A DNA stretch of 64,000 nt from Impatiens glandulifera (GCF_907164915.1 NC_061868.1:18781819-18845818), one strand, 5' to 3'; shown: positions 34,540-46,155, counted from the stretch's first letter. A program made the numbers and translations. Notes: a model not told the origin generated them from the letters alone.

Positions 34540-35640
34540 GGAGCGAGTTCAGCTACAGCAGGGAAGTGACGAGCCTTCACTTTCTTCTTATATTTGCTGA
34601 CGGTAGAATTCATCCATGATTTGGTTCAGGTAGTCTTTCTGATTCTTTGGGATGTCCATCTACATAGTCGGCGAAGTCATTTTGTTCAATTAGCCTATCC
34701 AAGGCCACTACATAGTTATGACAGGGAGGCATGGAGTCTCGTGTAAACTATTTAAACATTTACGAGTGTAGTACGAGGTGATCCATTCGAGGACAATAAG
34801 TACAATTATGGGTTGGTCATTCATTATATAGACTATTTTCTTGATACAGTACCACGGTAGAAGCTCTCAAATGATATCGTGGTCGTAGATGGGTAGCTCT
34901 AGCTTAGCATTCTTGAGGCGTCGATTCTAGAGGGAGACATTCATTTTTCTTACTTGGAAGTGGAGGAGGTATGCGCTTTATTTTCTCGAAAAGCCACACA
35001 TAGAATATGGAAGGAGCTCCTCTTTTATTGAGAGATCAGGAATAATAGGATTCGTTGAGACCCAGTAATGTCTTAGCCAAGATGATTCCAATGGGATCCT
35101 TATTTCCAGCTCTAAAATGATAGGACACTTCTAAGATTTTTGAGGATGGAGGAAGATTTCTCAAGGGAGCGAGAAGGAAATGAATTATCATGATTGTAAT
35201 GGTGAGAAAAGAAGTACTAAAATTCAGAGGAAATTCCCTTGTTTGGGTTTCCATTTTAATCCAGCGAGGAAGATCCAAGTAAGTTCTAGAAAGAATCTTG
35301 TCTGTCATAATTCTCGAGTAGTCGAACTCTTTTTGGATGAGATGCCTAAGAGACATGGATTCTGGAAAGGGCTTAAGCCTTATAATGTTTTTGTTGTCAA
35401 TCATCATAATGGCACTAAATACCTCAATGGTTGGGTAGATCTGGCCATCTCCCAACATGAAGGCGCGGTGCACCGAATCCCATTTGCGCTACATCTCTAT
35501 CATGAAGTTATGATGGAGCTGGAAATGAGTGTAGTTAAGAGCAGAGTTGAGATCATAGGCGTGATAGTACCACTCTGAATCGTGGAAGTTGTGGGCCCAC
35601 ATAAATAGATCCTCGTTTTCTAACAAGGTCATTTATGATG
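34540..35640 (-). pseudogene. DUF7745-like ORF of a Gypsy-type element
   Basis: On the minus strand 35640-34900 reads DSEWYYHAYDLNSALNYTHF, then HRAFMLGDGQIYPTIEVFSA, FDYSRIMTDKIL and GAPSIFYVWLFEKI, with stops between. The YPTIEVFSAIM block resembles the PTIEEY.ALL motif of plant DUF7745/mobile-domain proteins, which I recall as occurring in the first ORF of some Tat/Ogre-type Gypsy elements. Its place downstream of a Gypsy-type PBS on the same strand fits. The function is unknown and the copy is broken. Confidence 0.42.
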
Positions 35641-36208
35641 TATAATCAACTTTGACAAACATGTCATTTTATTTTGATAAAAGTAAATATTCTTAGAGAT
35701 GTTTAGTATATGTATTATAGATGTATGCATGTATAAAAAAATAAGCATGTATTGGGCTAACTTGTCGAGCTCTGTTGTTCGGGCACGTCGAACAACGATT
35801 AGGTAAAGTATCTATGTTTTGTGTGCTAAGGTTTCTATTGAGGTTTATGTTGGAATCTCTCCTCACCATCTCTAAGTACGCATCCTAGAGGATGTATCAA
35901 AGTCGACAAGTGGATCCACTACGGGTTTTAGTTTTCCTCACGCAATATCTCTTAGTCACAAACCGGTATTATCGGTCTTCACGTAATTGAGAGAAATACA
36001 TAATTCCGATATGGTACTCCTTCACGTAATCTCGGGTGATATACCCATTTAGTTTTCGGCAATTATTAAGGTAGAGCCTAAGTATAGGGTAAAACCTAAA
36101 TACTTATTGGGGTGTCAGACCCCGTGAGGTGGACTATTATGAGGGTGGAATGATATAAATACAAAAATTTAAATAGCCAGATTTTTTTATAAATCAAAAT
36201 TCACGCGT

Positions 36209-36225
36209 TCCCGATAGAGTTGCCA
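36209..36225 (-). promoter_or_regulatory. Gypsy-type primer-binding site
   Basis: The minus strand reads TGGCAACTCTATCGGGA, close to the TGGCGACTCYGYYGGGGA type seen after LTRs of several plant Gypsy lineages. It lies eight bases inside a candidate LTR end (TGTAAGC on the plus strand at 36234). Confidence 0.5.
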
Positions 36226-36233
36226 ACAAAAGT

Positions 36234-37415
36234 TGTAAGCGCCGGTAGAAACTGGGGTATCGTTATGGATTAGGTCCCCTTGGTTCCTGTATAGCTTAGC
36301 ACGTGTCTTATGGACGCGTGGCAATATGAGGAGGGGTCGGAGTTGTTGCTCGAGGTTCGATGATTTTAACCTTGGTTTGCGGGTCAGACATCTTTTAAAA
36401 TAAAATATTTGATTTTCAAAATACTTTGATAGTACCGGTCGTTTTAAAATTAATCATGTAAAAATAATTAATTTTATATTCAAATTTTAGTAATTTGGGG
36501 ATATTTATAATATTTTATTTCATTTTAGTAGTTCAGGTGTACTAAACAAGTATAAGTTTCGATGGGGTAAATAATTGTAAAATTTTTTTAAAAGGGGTGT
36601 GTACTTATTGCGTTGGTTTCAAGTTAACAAAACCTAAAAACGTTAGAGGAAGGTATTAAAATTTTTTAAAAAAATCAAATGGCGCCTTAGATGAGTATAT
36701 TTGTTTTGGGGAGACATCCCGAAAATATTTTATTTTCTAACATCGGGAAATCATTTAGAAATGGAGCGAAGTTACCAAAATTATAAAAATAATTTTGGTA
36801 TTTGAAAAGTGGAACCAAATAGGTCTTAGGATCGGAATCCTAGGGCTTGGGTCCGTTTAGATTGATCTGGGCTCGGTAAGCTCGGTCCCGAACTCGGGCT
36901 ACTTTGATAGGTTCCTAGGTCTTAAGTTAGGGTCTTAGGTCTTGGGTCAAGTTAGGACTCGGTCCTAGGCTGAAAAACTCAGTCGGAATCATCGGTCCTA
37001 GGTTAGAAAATTAGGTCATAGGATAAGGGGAAGGTCATTCCTAAGATGAAAAACTTGGTCGAAATCCTCGGTCCTATGTTTGAAAAATTGGTCCTAAGCT
37101 AAGGGGAGGACTCGGTCGGGTTCCTCGGTCCTAGGTTTAAAAAAAATGGTCATAGGATAAAGGTAGGACTCGGTCCTAAATTAGAAAACTTGGTCGGGTT
37201 CCTCGGTCCTAGGTTCGAAAAATCGGTAATAGGCTAAGGGGAAGACTCGTTCCTAAGTTAGAAAACTCGGTCGGGTTCATCGGTTCTAGGTTCGAAAAAT
37301 CGGTCCTAGGCTAAGAGGAGGACTCAATCCTAAGTTAGAAAACTCGATTCTTGGTCTCGGTCTTACGGGCTAAGATTTCTCGGTCGGAATCTTCGATCCC
37401 TACTAATTTAAAACA
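36234..37415 (-). repeat. Candidate Gypsy LTR
   Basis: It is bounded by TGTAAGCGCC on the left and AAAACA on the right, i.e. TG...CA in the element sense, and adjoins the PBS. It contains the 77-bp tandem repeat at 36960-37345. No partner LTR is in the window. The right boundary is a guess from the TG/CA rule. Confidence 0.42.
36960..37345. repeat. 77-bp tandem repeat, about five units
   Basis: Units contain aactcggtcgggttcctcgg, tcctaggttcgaaaaatcgg and aggctaaggggaggactcgg in this order. Each unit itself is made of a shorter CTCGGTCCTAGG-like sub-repeat, so it looks like a two-level minisatellite. Confidence 0.88.
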
Positions 37416-37649
37416 TAGTGCGTAATTACAGTAATTTCTTCTACATTTTCTTCACCTCCCCTATTGATTAGCAAAAGTATTTGTGGTATGATGAACTTCA
37501 ATAATATAATTGATCTGGCTTATTTATGTTAGGACTGTAATATATCATTCTAAACGATTGTAACCACGAAGCTCATACATTCACCACTATAAAATAGTTT
37601 GCAACTTATCTTCTTGATTTCACTTGAAATCAAAGTTATTTGTATGTAT

Positions 37650-38119
37650 TGTTGGAATTATTTCCAATATTTTGGTACATATATTATTTAGGAGTAATGA
37701 TGATGGGAGCGAAAAAAATTATATCGAGCATTGTACATGTCACCTTAGAAATATGACCGAATAATAAATGGGTATATTATGGTTAAGTCCCCAACCCATA
37801 TACATAGCCTACCTATTATGTATTTCTCATAGACAAAGGTAGAGGTTGTTCATCTCTCAAGAACACCTAAGGGTTATCGATGGAGGGTTAGAAGACTTAA
37901 ACCCCACCCACATCATTCATTCCCGATCCAAGTTTAGATCTAGAACTAGGATATCCAAGATCGAAGAAGATCTGAAAAACAACGTAGAACAACTTAATGA
38001 ATCGTTCATCATTAAATATTCAGGTATGTCTCCGCATCTAAAGATTGTCTCAAATTATCGACATAAAATTTTAAGATTATAGAATTAAAGAATAAAGATT
38101 TAGATGAAAGATTATAACA
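37650..38119 (+). repeat. LTR E of a copia element (470 bp)
   Basis: It begins TGTTGGAATTATTTCC and ends TTATAACA, followed by a perfect TGGTATCAGAGC at 38122-38133. It matches the LTR at 55811-56373 (ggaagatccaagatcgaag, cccacccacatcatt, cctattatgtatttctca) but lacks an internal piece of about 150 bp present there. Confidence 0.85.
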
Positions 38120-38412
38120 AGTGGTATCAGAGCTTATTTATGTGGATTTATTGATATTTAGGTTTATAAAATTCTTTAAGAATATAAATATACATTTATA
38201 CATGTTCTTGATCTAATCGGCTAGAACTGATAATAATTTATTGGATTACTGAATTAGAAACAATAAAACATTTTGATGTATATGTTAACCCGATTAAAAT
38301 AATAATAAAGAAAGACCTCGAACATCTAAACGGATTTAGAAATCATAAATAATAAAGAAGATGAACAATTAAAAAATATTGAAGTTCTTTCAGGAAATAT
38401 GTTTTATTATTA
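38120..38412 (+). other. PBS and leader of the LTR E element
   Basis: TGGTATCAGAGC at 38122-38133, then about 280 bp of AT-rich untranslated leader up to a Helitron insertion. No gag follows directly. Confidence 0.65.
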
Positions 38413-39024
38413 TCTATATATATAATGATGTTTAATTTTGAAAGTGTCCGGATTGCTGGGTCGAGAGTTGTGGTTAATTTGGATATATATGTAAGAGTAA
38501 ATGGATACTTGGGTCGGATTTTTTCTTGACCCGCCCATAAACTTAAAACGGTTAAACATAAAATTAAAAATGCTATAGGTATGTTTCAAACTCGCAACTT
38601 AACAAAACAAGTACAACTCTTTAACCAACTAAGCTAATAACACATTATATTTTAAATTCAACACCAAATTTGATGAACGTGGGACATTTTTAACTAACTA
38701 ATCTATATATATAATGATGCTTAATTTTAAAAGTTTCCGGATTACCGGGTCGAGAGTTGTGGTTAATTTGGATATATATGTAAGAGTAAATGAATATTTG
38801 GGTCGGATTCTGGGTTGACCCGCCCATAAACTTAAAACGGTTAAAAATAAAATTAAAAAAGTTATAGGTATGTTTTGAACTCGCAACATAACAAAACAAG
38901 TACAACTCTTTAACCAACTAGACTAATAATACTTTATAATTTAAATTCAACACCAAATTTGATGAACGCAGAACATTGTAACAATATATTTTTATCCGTG
39001 TGCATCACACGGGGATCTTCCTAG
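38413..39024 (+). mobile_element. Non-autonomous Helitron with internal tandem duplication
   Basis: The 5' end is TCTATATATATAATGATG and the 3' end is CTAG at 39021-39024, with a perfect 7-bp-stem hairpin CCGTGTG-CAT-CACACGG at 38996-39012, nine bases before CTAG. The flanking bases are A (38412) and T (39025), the standard Helitron AT insertion. The body is two head-to-tail copies (38413-38701 and 38702-39024), and only the second keeps the hairpin end. There is no coding capacity. Its relatives form the array at 14800-15600. Confidence 0.78.
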
Positions 39025-39471
39025 TTTTAATAATATATATATATATTGATAAAGACTGAAAAAATATATAATGCATTCAATACATATACAATATTATGTG
39101 TGGAGGGAAATTTAATGAAATGGCCCTACTAAAGGGCCTAAATACAAAAATAGACCCTGCTTCATATTGTTTGCAAAAGGGCCTTTTGCCTTACGAAAAG
39201 TCCTTAATACCCTATGTGCGCCTGATTTACCGCTCAATTACGAGAAATGTCATTCACGCATTTTCATCTAAAACGCATGAGTTCATAAACGCGTTTTAGA
39301 TGAAACGCGTGAATGACATTTCCCGTAAATGAAAAGTCGAGAAATGTCACTATGCGTTTCATCTAAAACGTGGTTATTAACTCACGCGTTTTAGATGAAA
39401 ATGCGTGAATGGCATTTCTCGTCTTTCATCGTATATATACTTGTTTGCCCTAATTTTATAAAAAAAACTCT

Positions 39472-39600
39472 TTTCGCCTCTCGCCTTTCGATGAGTCTAC
39501 TCTCCAACCCCCGAAACCCTATTCCTCCCTCCCGATCTCTTTTCCACGACGCTCCATTCGTTCAAGATCAGGAGCTGTCATGACTGTAACCACAACTGGT
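39472..39600 (+). pseudogene. Possible captured gene 5' end in the second MULE
   Basis: An ATG at 39491 opens SLLSNPRNPIPPSRSLFHDA and PFVQDQELS, ending at a stop right after gtcatgac. The preceding 39470-39490 is C/T-rich like a plant 5' UTR. Its position inside MULE inverted repeats suggests Pack-MULE capture. I do not recognise the protein. Confidence 0.35.
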
Positions 39601-39844
39601 TGCTCCGTTCGTTCAACAAAACGATACGTACAAAAAAATCGTTATCTTTTGTCCATATTTAGGAAACCACAAAATTTAAACCCTACCTTAAACCCTACGT
39701 ACACATAATGTCGTTATGTTGAAATGTTCATATTTATGTTTTTTCACAAACCCTAGTCATCGACTCTTTGAGTCGGAACGGGTAGGACAGTTTAACCATC
39801 ACTCGTTAAGATAATGTTCTATATTTATGCTGCTTGTGATTTGC

Positions 39845-40541
39845 AACATATGCTTACTTAATTTCTCCTTGTTTAGACTTAGCGTCATTTCATTAAAAAT
39901 TCCCAAAAACGGGAAAAACACCACGAGTTTAAGAGATCATTCTAGACAGGCCTAAAATGATTTTGAATTCGTAACATTCTGAATAAAAGCTAAAAACGTA
40001 AATGAATTATCTGTTTACAATGCTTTCAATTCTAGTGAGTTTAAAAAACAGTAAATTCCAGTTCCTGCAGATATTCCAGTTTTGCTCCGTGCTTGGAATT
40101 CCTCTCCACGTTCCCGCAAGGGCACTGCAATCCGATACAATATCTTTCCATAACTCGTCAATGCTCCTGCGGGTTCTGTCATATACCCTTGCATTCCGTT
40201 CTTGCCAAATGTTATACACCACTACTCTAAAGCCGCACTTGAACACGTTTGTTGCAAATCTATTTCCCTTGGCTTTGAGTAGTGCCGCTTCTTTGATTTC
40301 ATTCCATTCGCTCGGGAAACTGATCAGCTCCAGGCTTTTATATAATCTGTCCCAAAGCTCTGAAGCAATACAGCAGCTCCCGAATAGGTGATCTATGGTT
40401 TCTTCATTTCCTATGCATAGAAGACAGCTCGCATCCGGGATGCTCATATACTTACTGATACGATCACGTGTGCTGAGTCTTTCCCCGAAGGCGAGCCATA
40501 GGATGAACATATGCTTACTTAATTTCTCCTTGTTTAGACTT
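39845..40541 (-). mobile_element. 5'-truncated L1-type LINE with 36-bp target duplication
   Basis: Identical 36-bp blocks (aacatatgcttacttaattt ... gtttagactt) stand at 39845-39880 and 40506-40541. Between them, on the minus strand, 40505-40007 encodes the C-terminal zf-RVT domain of LINE ORF2: FILWLAFGERLSTRDRI, then CLLCIGNEETIDHLFGSC and IWQERNARVYD. The 3' UTR ends with the LINE-type tttttgggaatttttaatga stretch, but no poly(A) follows at the left junction. It is a dead insertion inside the second MULE. Confidence 0.87.
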
Positions 40542-40738
40542 TTGTTAACAATACTGAATATTATGGTTTATCATCATTAGTTATGTAATACTGAATATTC
40601 TTTTATTTATGGTTTGTTGATTTATTATAATGCGTCTTAGTTATCTTCATATGCGTTAGTGGATGTAATGGAGGGTTATTACAATATGCGTGTGTTGGCT
40701 TTCTTGTAATATAGGTGAGTTAATCAATTTGATGATAA

Positions 40739-40800
40739 ACCATACTACAACATAAAACTCACGTATGTTGTACTATGCGTGAGTTATGTTGTAGTATGGT
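40739..40800. repeat. 62-bp perfect-arm hairpin
   Basis: The arms accatactacaacata and tatgttgtagtatggt are exact reverse complements, extended by aactcacg/cgtgagtt with a two-base bulge, around a loop of about 13 bases. It lies inside the second MULE. Confidence 0.85.
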
Positions 40801-41559
40801 GTATCATAACTCATGCATATTTAGAAGAATCTAACACATGCATATTGTGTATCATCAACTCACGCGGTTTACAACATAACTCACGAATATTAAACATATT
40901 GTAATATTCGTGAGTCATTGTTTATCTCTTACCAATAAAAATAAGAACACTATAATATGCATACAACCAAACTAAGAGCCATTGTTTAAAGTAAACTTAA
41001 AAAATATAATTATTCATACAATACAATTATACAATACAATACTCATACAATTATACAATACAATACTCATACAATTATACAATACAATAGAATTACTCAT
41101 ATTGTTTCGTGAGGTTGGAATGGAAAGTTGAGAGACGAAGTTCGAAGTCGGAGTGGAAAGTGAGAGAGTCGATCGATATTCGTGAATGAGTTTTTTTTTT
41201 ATTAGGGGAAAAAATAAATTATATATACGATGAAAGACGAGAAATGTCATTCACGCATTTTCATCTAAAAAGCGTGAGTTCATAAACGCGTTTTAGATTA
41301 AATGCGTGAATAGCATTTCTCGACTTTCCATTTACGGGAAATGTCATTCACGCATTTCATCTAAAACGCGTTTATGAACTCACGCGTTTTAAATTAAAAT
41401 GTGTGAATGGTATTTCTCGTAATTAAACGATAAATCAGGCACGCGGGGAGCATTACTTAAATAAAAAAAAAATAAAAAAAAAAAAAAAAAAAAAGCTCTT
41501 TTTACCCACAATATCTGGGTACATTTATGAATTTAGGCCCTCTAATAGGGCCATTTCAT

Positions 41560-41679
41560 CAATATAGTTATAGATATAGAACTTAAGAATTATAATTAAT
41601 TAAGAAGAATCAATACATATACGTTTATGATGATGAAGGAATAAAGAAATGAAATAAATATTTGTGTATATAAGGACAT

Positions 41680-41737
<58 letters not shown>

Positions 41738-41943
41738 GGATTTAAAACATCGATTTCATATATATGGATGCATAAGCTATATATACATATTAAATTTCAG
41801 AAGTTAAATAAGACATTAATTATATAAATATATTAATTAAGAATTTAAGTTATGAATATATAATTAAGGAATAAGGATTAGTTGGAATAAATTTTTCATG
41901 GTACAAATATTTTTTTTTTGGAATTTATAGTATTAATTAAGAG

Positions 41944-41984
<41 letters not shown>

Positions 41985-42024
41985 TAATTATTTATTTTTT
42001 AAAAATAAAGAAAATAAATATAGA

Positions 42025-42080
<56 letters not shown>

Positions 42081-42795
42081 TATGAAAGAAATAAAGATAA
42101 ATAAAAAAAATTATTTTTTATAACTTAATTAAGATATTAATAATTTATATAAATAATGATTTATATGTAAATAATTGAGAAATTAAGAAAATAAATATTT
42201 ATTGAGAAATTAATAAAAAATAAAGAATAAAGAGAAAGAAAATAAATAAAGTAAACATTTATTATTATTTTATTAATAATAATAATTTATTATTAAAGAA
42301 TAAATAAATAATTCAATTGTTATATTTTTCAAGAATTAAAGAAATAAATTATGATATATCAATTAATATAATTAATTGATAAATTTAAAAATTTAAGAGT
42401 TATTTATATCTTTTATATTATATTTGTATATACATATTTTATTTCGGTCTTTATGTATATATTGTGTTGATTAATATTAAGAAATATTTGAATAATTAGT
42501 AAAATTATAATTATTTGTTTTATATTATATGTATACGCAATTTATGTGATTTTGATACATAAAATAACGTTCGAATTTTCGTTATTAATAAGTTTGGTAC
42601 AATTTTAGGACCACTTAAATTTGTAATTATGTGGTTGTTAATCAGCCCAAATGAAGGTTAATAATTGGTCATATTGCAAATTTAAATAATGTACAAAATA
42701 TTAATTTGTAAAATATATTTGTTTGATAAGTTTAGGTCGGTTGTGTTTGTGATTATGCGGTTATTAATCAGACAAAAGGAAGTTTAATAATTTGT
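41560..42795. other. AT-rich region with (TA)n tracts and leader-type repeats
   Basis: There is no gene. TA tracts lie at about 41691-41733, 41952-41979 and 42030-42077, with an A-rich aataaataaagaa stretch at 42180-42350. From 42560 to 42795, two copies of a leader-like block (ttatgtggttgttaatcagc, aaggttaataattggtca) match a third at 52615-52680, consistent with a copia leader. Confidence 0.6.
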
Positions 42796-43734
42796 CAAGT
42801 TACACATTTTTTTTGGGAAAATGGATAAAACCATTTCATTAAAATCCCAAAAGTGGGAGAGTCACGAATCAAAGCTAGACAAACCATAGATATGATTAAA
42901 AGATGACAATCAAACAACTCTAAAGAAACTAATTAGTAGCCATCAAACATACGAAAAACAGAGATTACAAACAAAGATTACAAATTATATCAAATTCTAA
43001 TTATCCCAATCAGGATTATTATTTCCATACCAACCTGATGTTTCAACAGGTTGTCTTCCTCTTCCCCTTCCCCTTTCTCTTGTAATGATAGAGTGGTGAA
43101 CTGAAGATAATGATGATTACTGTCTATTCTTATTTTGATTTTTTTCCTTTATATGAACCTGTTCTAATTTGATAAAAAGAATTATTATTCAGGAATTCCG
43201 AGCTCTTCACCTTATTGTTATCAACTTGAATTTCAAGATCATTGTCTTTATTTTCCTCAGTTTCAGTTTTAGAATCCTCAGCAACTTTGGATTCCTCTAT
43301 ATCAACCTTAGAATTCTCTTCTTCCTCTTGATTAACTTGAGTATCTTTCTCTCTATTTTCATCAGCGACCACTTCAAATTGATTGGATTGAGAATCCTCA
43401 ACTATCTCTTCAATATGATTAGGTTGAGGTTATACCATCTTCATCGTACTTGTTTCGTCTTGTGCATAATTTTCTTTATCTTCTGTTTCCTGATCTTTAA
43501 CCACATTTTTCTCTCTGATAATAGGCACATTTGTTTCATTTTCCTACATCTTTACTTTCTGGCCTTTATGAATTTTTTAATCTTCTTCCTTAGCCAAATC
43601 ACAATTTAGGCTTGCATGTTGGAAGGTATTGTAGAAAGTGCATCTGTATGGCCTCCACTCATAAGTGATTTCCATGACAGTATGTTTTCCTTTTGTTTAC
43701 TACTATCATACTATTCGGCAGTGTGCTTCTAGGA

Positions 43735-44112
43735 TCAAGGGCGAATCCAGAATTTGTTTTTTGCCTGGGCTATAAAAATTAGAAGGAATTTTGTTTCTTA
43801 TGGGTGGTAAAAATTATATGTACTACACTATCTATTAATACGAGTAATTAGTCAACATATTAATCGAATTATTCCATTAATACCCTTACTAAAATAAAAC
43901 AAATATTCCATTAATACCTTTACTAAAATAAAACAAATATACAAATTTAAATAATCATTTGCTCCCATATAATTAATTAAAAACATGTCACCTCCCAAGT
44001 AAAATTCATCTACAACACCATCTCATACAAATGCTCAATTGATTAAACCAAAATATATATATATATATATAATTTTAGAAACATACCCTGGGCTATAGCC
44101 CACCTCCGCCCG
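43735..44112. mobile_element. Small hAT-like non-autonomous insertion in the LINE
   Basis: The left end gggcgaatccagaatttg and the right end (reverse complement gggcggaggtgggctatag) resemble the GGGCGGAGCCAGAA-type termini common in plant hAT MITEs. It splits the LINE ORF1 frame. Inside are a 33-bp duplication (ccattaatacctttactaaa block, 43880-43940) and a short TA tract. No clear 8-bp duplication was found. Confidence 0.45.
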
Positions 44113-45609
44113 CTGCATAGCTCTTCCATTGTTCAGGATGCATCTCAATGCTAATTCTAGCAAATGATATGTGCTCTCCTCCTTCAGTAATTGGGTCCAT
44201 GTATAATGGCGTACCCAATAAACCTGTAAAATGACTAAGTGCTACTATATTATACATGTGTGCAGGGATATTCCAAATTTGAACCATATTTGAGCTGTTT
44301 CTTTAGGCTTGCTTAATAAGTTCAAATCTTTATACCATCTTTCCAACTTCATGCACTTGGATCCAATATATGTATGTCCATTTTTCAGAATTTCATCCAG
44401 ATTTGATCTCTTCTTAAATTTCAGAAAGTAGAGATCATGTACATTCGCTGAAATTTTCTCCAATCCATTATCCTCCTATTGCTTCATAAATGCCTCTTTG
44501 GTGACTATGAAGGAAACTCTATTCTTTCCTATGTAATTTCCCGCCACTATATTTTCCCATTCCCTAACACAATTTTCTTTTACTATAGCAGACAATTTAA
44601 ATTCAAAAGGAGAATTCAGTACATTCACTTTTGTCTATACATTGTCCAAGTAGATTTTTCCTTTGTATGCATGATCTTCAGTCTTTTTTTCAATGTTGTT
44701 TTTCCAGACTTCATTAATTTTCCATGTAGAATTAATTCTGATAGTATAGAACTAACAGACCATTTTACTATCACTTCATATTCATCCTTCTTGAGTATAT
44801 TCCAGTCTTGGAGATAATGAATGTTAAGATGGACGGTTGTGCTTTGTATTTTCTCCTTGCTTAGTACAATCTCTTATTTCTTAGCGCTCATCAGGAGTTT
44901 GGTGATTTGGTTTTTTAGTCCAAATAAATTTGCCCTTTAATTATACCCTATCATCCAAACTCGTTCTTTCTTCTCCTTGATCCCTGCATTATTTTTCAAA
45001 GGCTTTTGGGCAGCAATTAGGTCTTTACTGATTTTCTGGAGTTTTTTGTTAATAAATTCTTCATCTATTTTGTTAATTTTCTTCTCTATAGTTTCTTTGA
45101 CTCCTTTAAGAACAAAGTCATGCACTTTTATGGCCTTGACTCCTTTAAGAACAAAATCTTCCACTTCTTTTGCCTTGTTGTTTTTCCTTTTACCCATATT
45201 CCAATAAGACTTAGGAATAGGGGATTAAAGTCAGAACAACAATCTTGAAACGACCTTATTCAAACCCTAGACGATTTTCCATGATGTGCCGAACGTGCCA
45301 AACATACCTATCATGCCAATCGTGTTAGACGTGCCGATGATCTTTACTCTAACCATGTTTCCCGTAACCAACTACCAAATCAATTGAATCGCGCGACCGA
45401 GCAATTGTGTCGAACGTGCCGATTGTGACGAACGTGCCAACGATCTTGATTTTGACGCGATTCTTGATTGAATATGAGAATGTGCACGAATTTGGGGAAG
45501 AAATTCAAGATTCCATCGCTAGAAAATTCTCACCAAAATTCTTCAGAGCTTTTCTCTCATTTGTCCCCTCCTGTATGTTTATTGAATATTGCACAATGTT
45601 TTATGCGTT

Positions 45610-45614
45610 AAGGA
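45610..45614. repeat. 5-bp target duplication AAGGA, left copy
   Basis: AAGGA at 45610-45614 is repeated at 52340-52344, on either side of the full-length copia element. Confidence 0.93.
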
Positions 45615-46155
45615 TGTAGGAATTTTCTTTAGTCCTAAATTCATGATTCTAAACAAATACATATATTAGATTTCCTTTCTTTCATACTTTAATCTATAAT
45701 CTTATAGATCGATAATATCTAACATAGATGAATCACAATCCTAATACATAAATTTCTCTATGTCCATAAGTTGATTAAACAAGCGGAAGCGTACCTGAAT
45801 TCATGATGAAGATCTTTGAGTTTGGGTTTGCTCTTCCGATTCTACAAGCGGTTTTCTCCCTTCTTCTCTTTTACGATGGAGGTTAATGAGAAAATGAAAA
45901 CTGACGACTTGTGAATCGGGGAACCACAACCCTTTTATATTTATTTATTTATTTATTTATTTATTTATTATTTAACCATCATAAATAATAAATAAATTCA
46001 CGGTTTCTACACATAATAAATCGTACCATACTAATAACCAAACATGACTTAGCCCAATAACCAAAATACTTTAGTGGATCACTTTATCAATTGGGTTCTG
46101 AATAGACAATAGCCCAAACACATTATTTATATATATTAGTCCAATAAATCTAACA
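45615..46155 (-). repeat. 3' LTR of the young copia (541 bp)
   Basis: From TGTAGGAATTTTC to AAATCTAACA on the plus strand. It includes a (TTTA)n tract at 45938-45970. Next to it at 46156-46168 the minus strand reads ccaagtgggagat, the polypurine tract that primes plus-strand synthesis. Confidence 0.95.

Larger units (their letters stand above)
39115..41559. mobile_element. Second MULE-like element, long inverted repeats, with captured sequence and nested LINE
   Basis: The left end atgaaatggccctactaaag and the right end (reverse complement atgaaatggccctattagag) begin inverted repeats of about 320-340 bp. The repeats contain several copies of cattcacgcattttcatcta and acgcgttttagatga in both directions. 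The interior has no transposase. It holds a host-like 5' exon fragment (39490-39583), a 5'-truncated LINE (39881-40505), a 62-bp hairpin (40739-40800) and a 24-bp tandem repeat (41020-41100). No 9-bp duplication is evident at the flanks. Confidence 0.68.
42796..45614 (-). mobile_element. LINE-like element with ORF1 only (non-autonomous)
   Basis: On the minus strand: a 5' region (45614-45200) with repeated gaacgtgcc; an ORF1 start at 45197 (MGKRKNNKAKEVEDFV, Lys-rich); a DUF4283-like RNA-binding segment (44463-44110: FLKFKKRSNLDEILKNGH, LLGTPLYMDPITEGG); a knuckle-like stretch (TYEWRPYRCTFYN...CDLA); an acidic tail (43372-43130); then directly the LINE-type 3' UTR (gggattttaatgaaatggtt) and poly(A) at 42814-42807. 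No reverse transcriptase is present. A 378-bp hAT-like insert interrupts ORF1. Frames are broken in several places. An 11-bp repeat (caagytacaca) at 42796-42806 and 52490-52500 may be its target duplication. Confidence 0.68.

Noticed and set aside
35180..35578. 132-codon plus-strand frame
   Set aside because: Antisense to the DUF7745-like reading, which carries the recognisable motif.
38690..38917. 75-codon minus-strand frame in the Helitron
   Set aside because: The same peptide-like pattern arises in the array at 15062-15292 purely from the repeated non-coding unit.
40002..40391. 129-codon plus-strand frame
   Set aside because: Antisense of the LINE zf-RVT domain, which is the conserved reading.
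43169..43609. 146-codon hydrophobic plus-strand frame
   Set aside because: Antisense of the acidic tail of the LINE ORF1.
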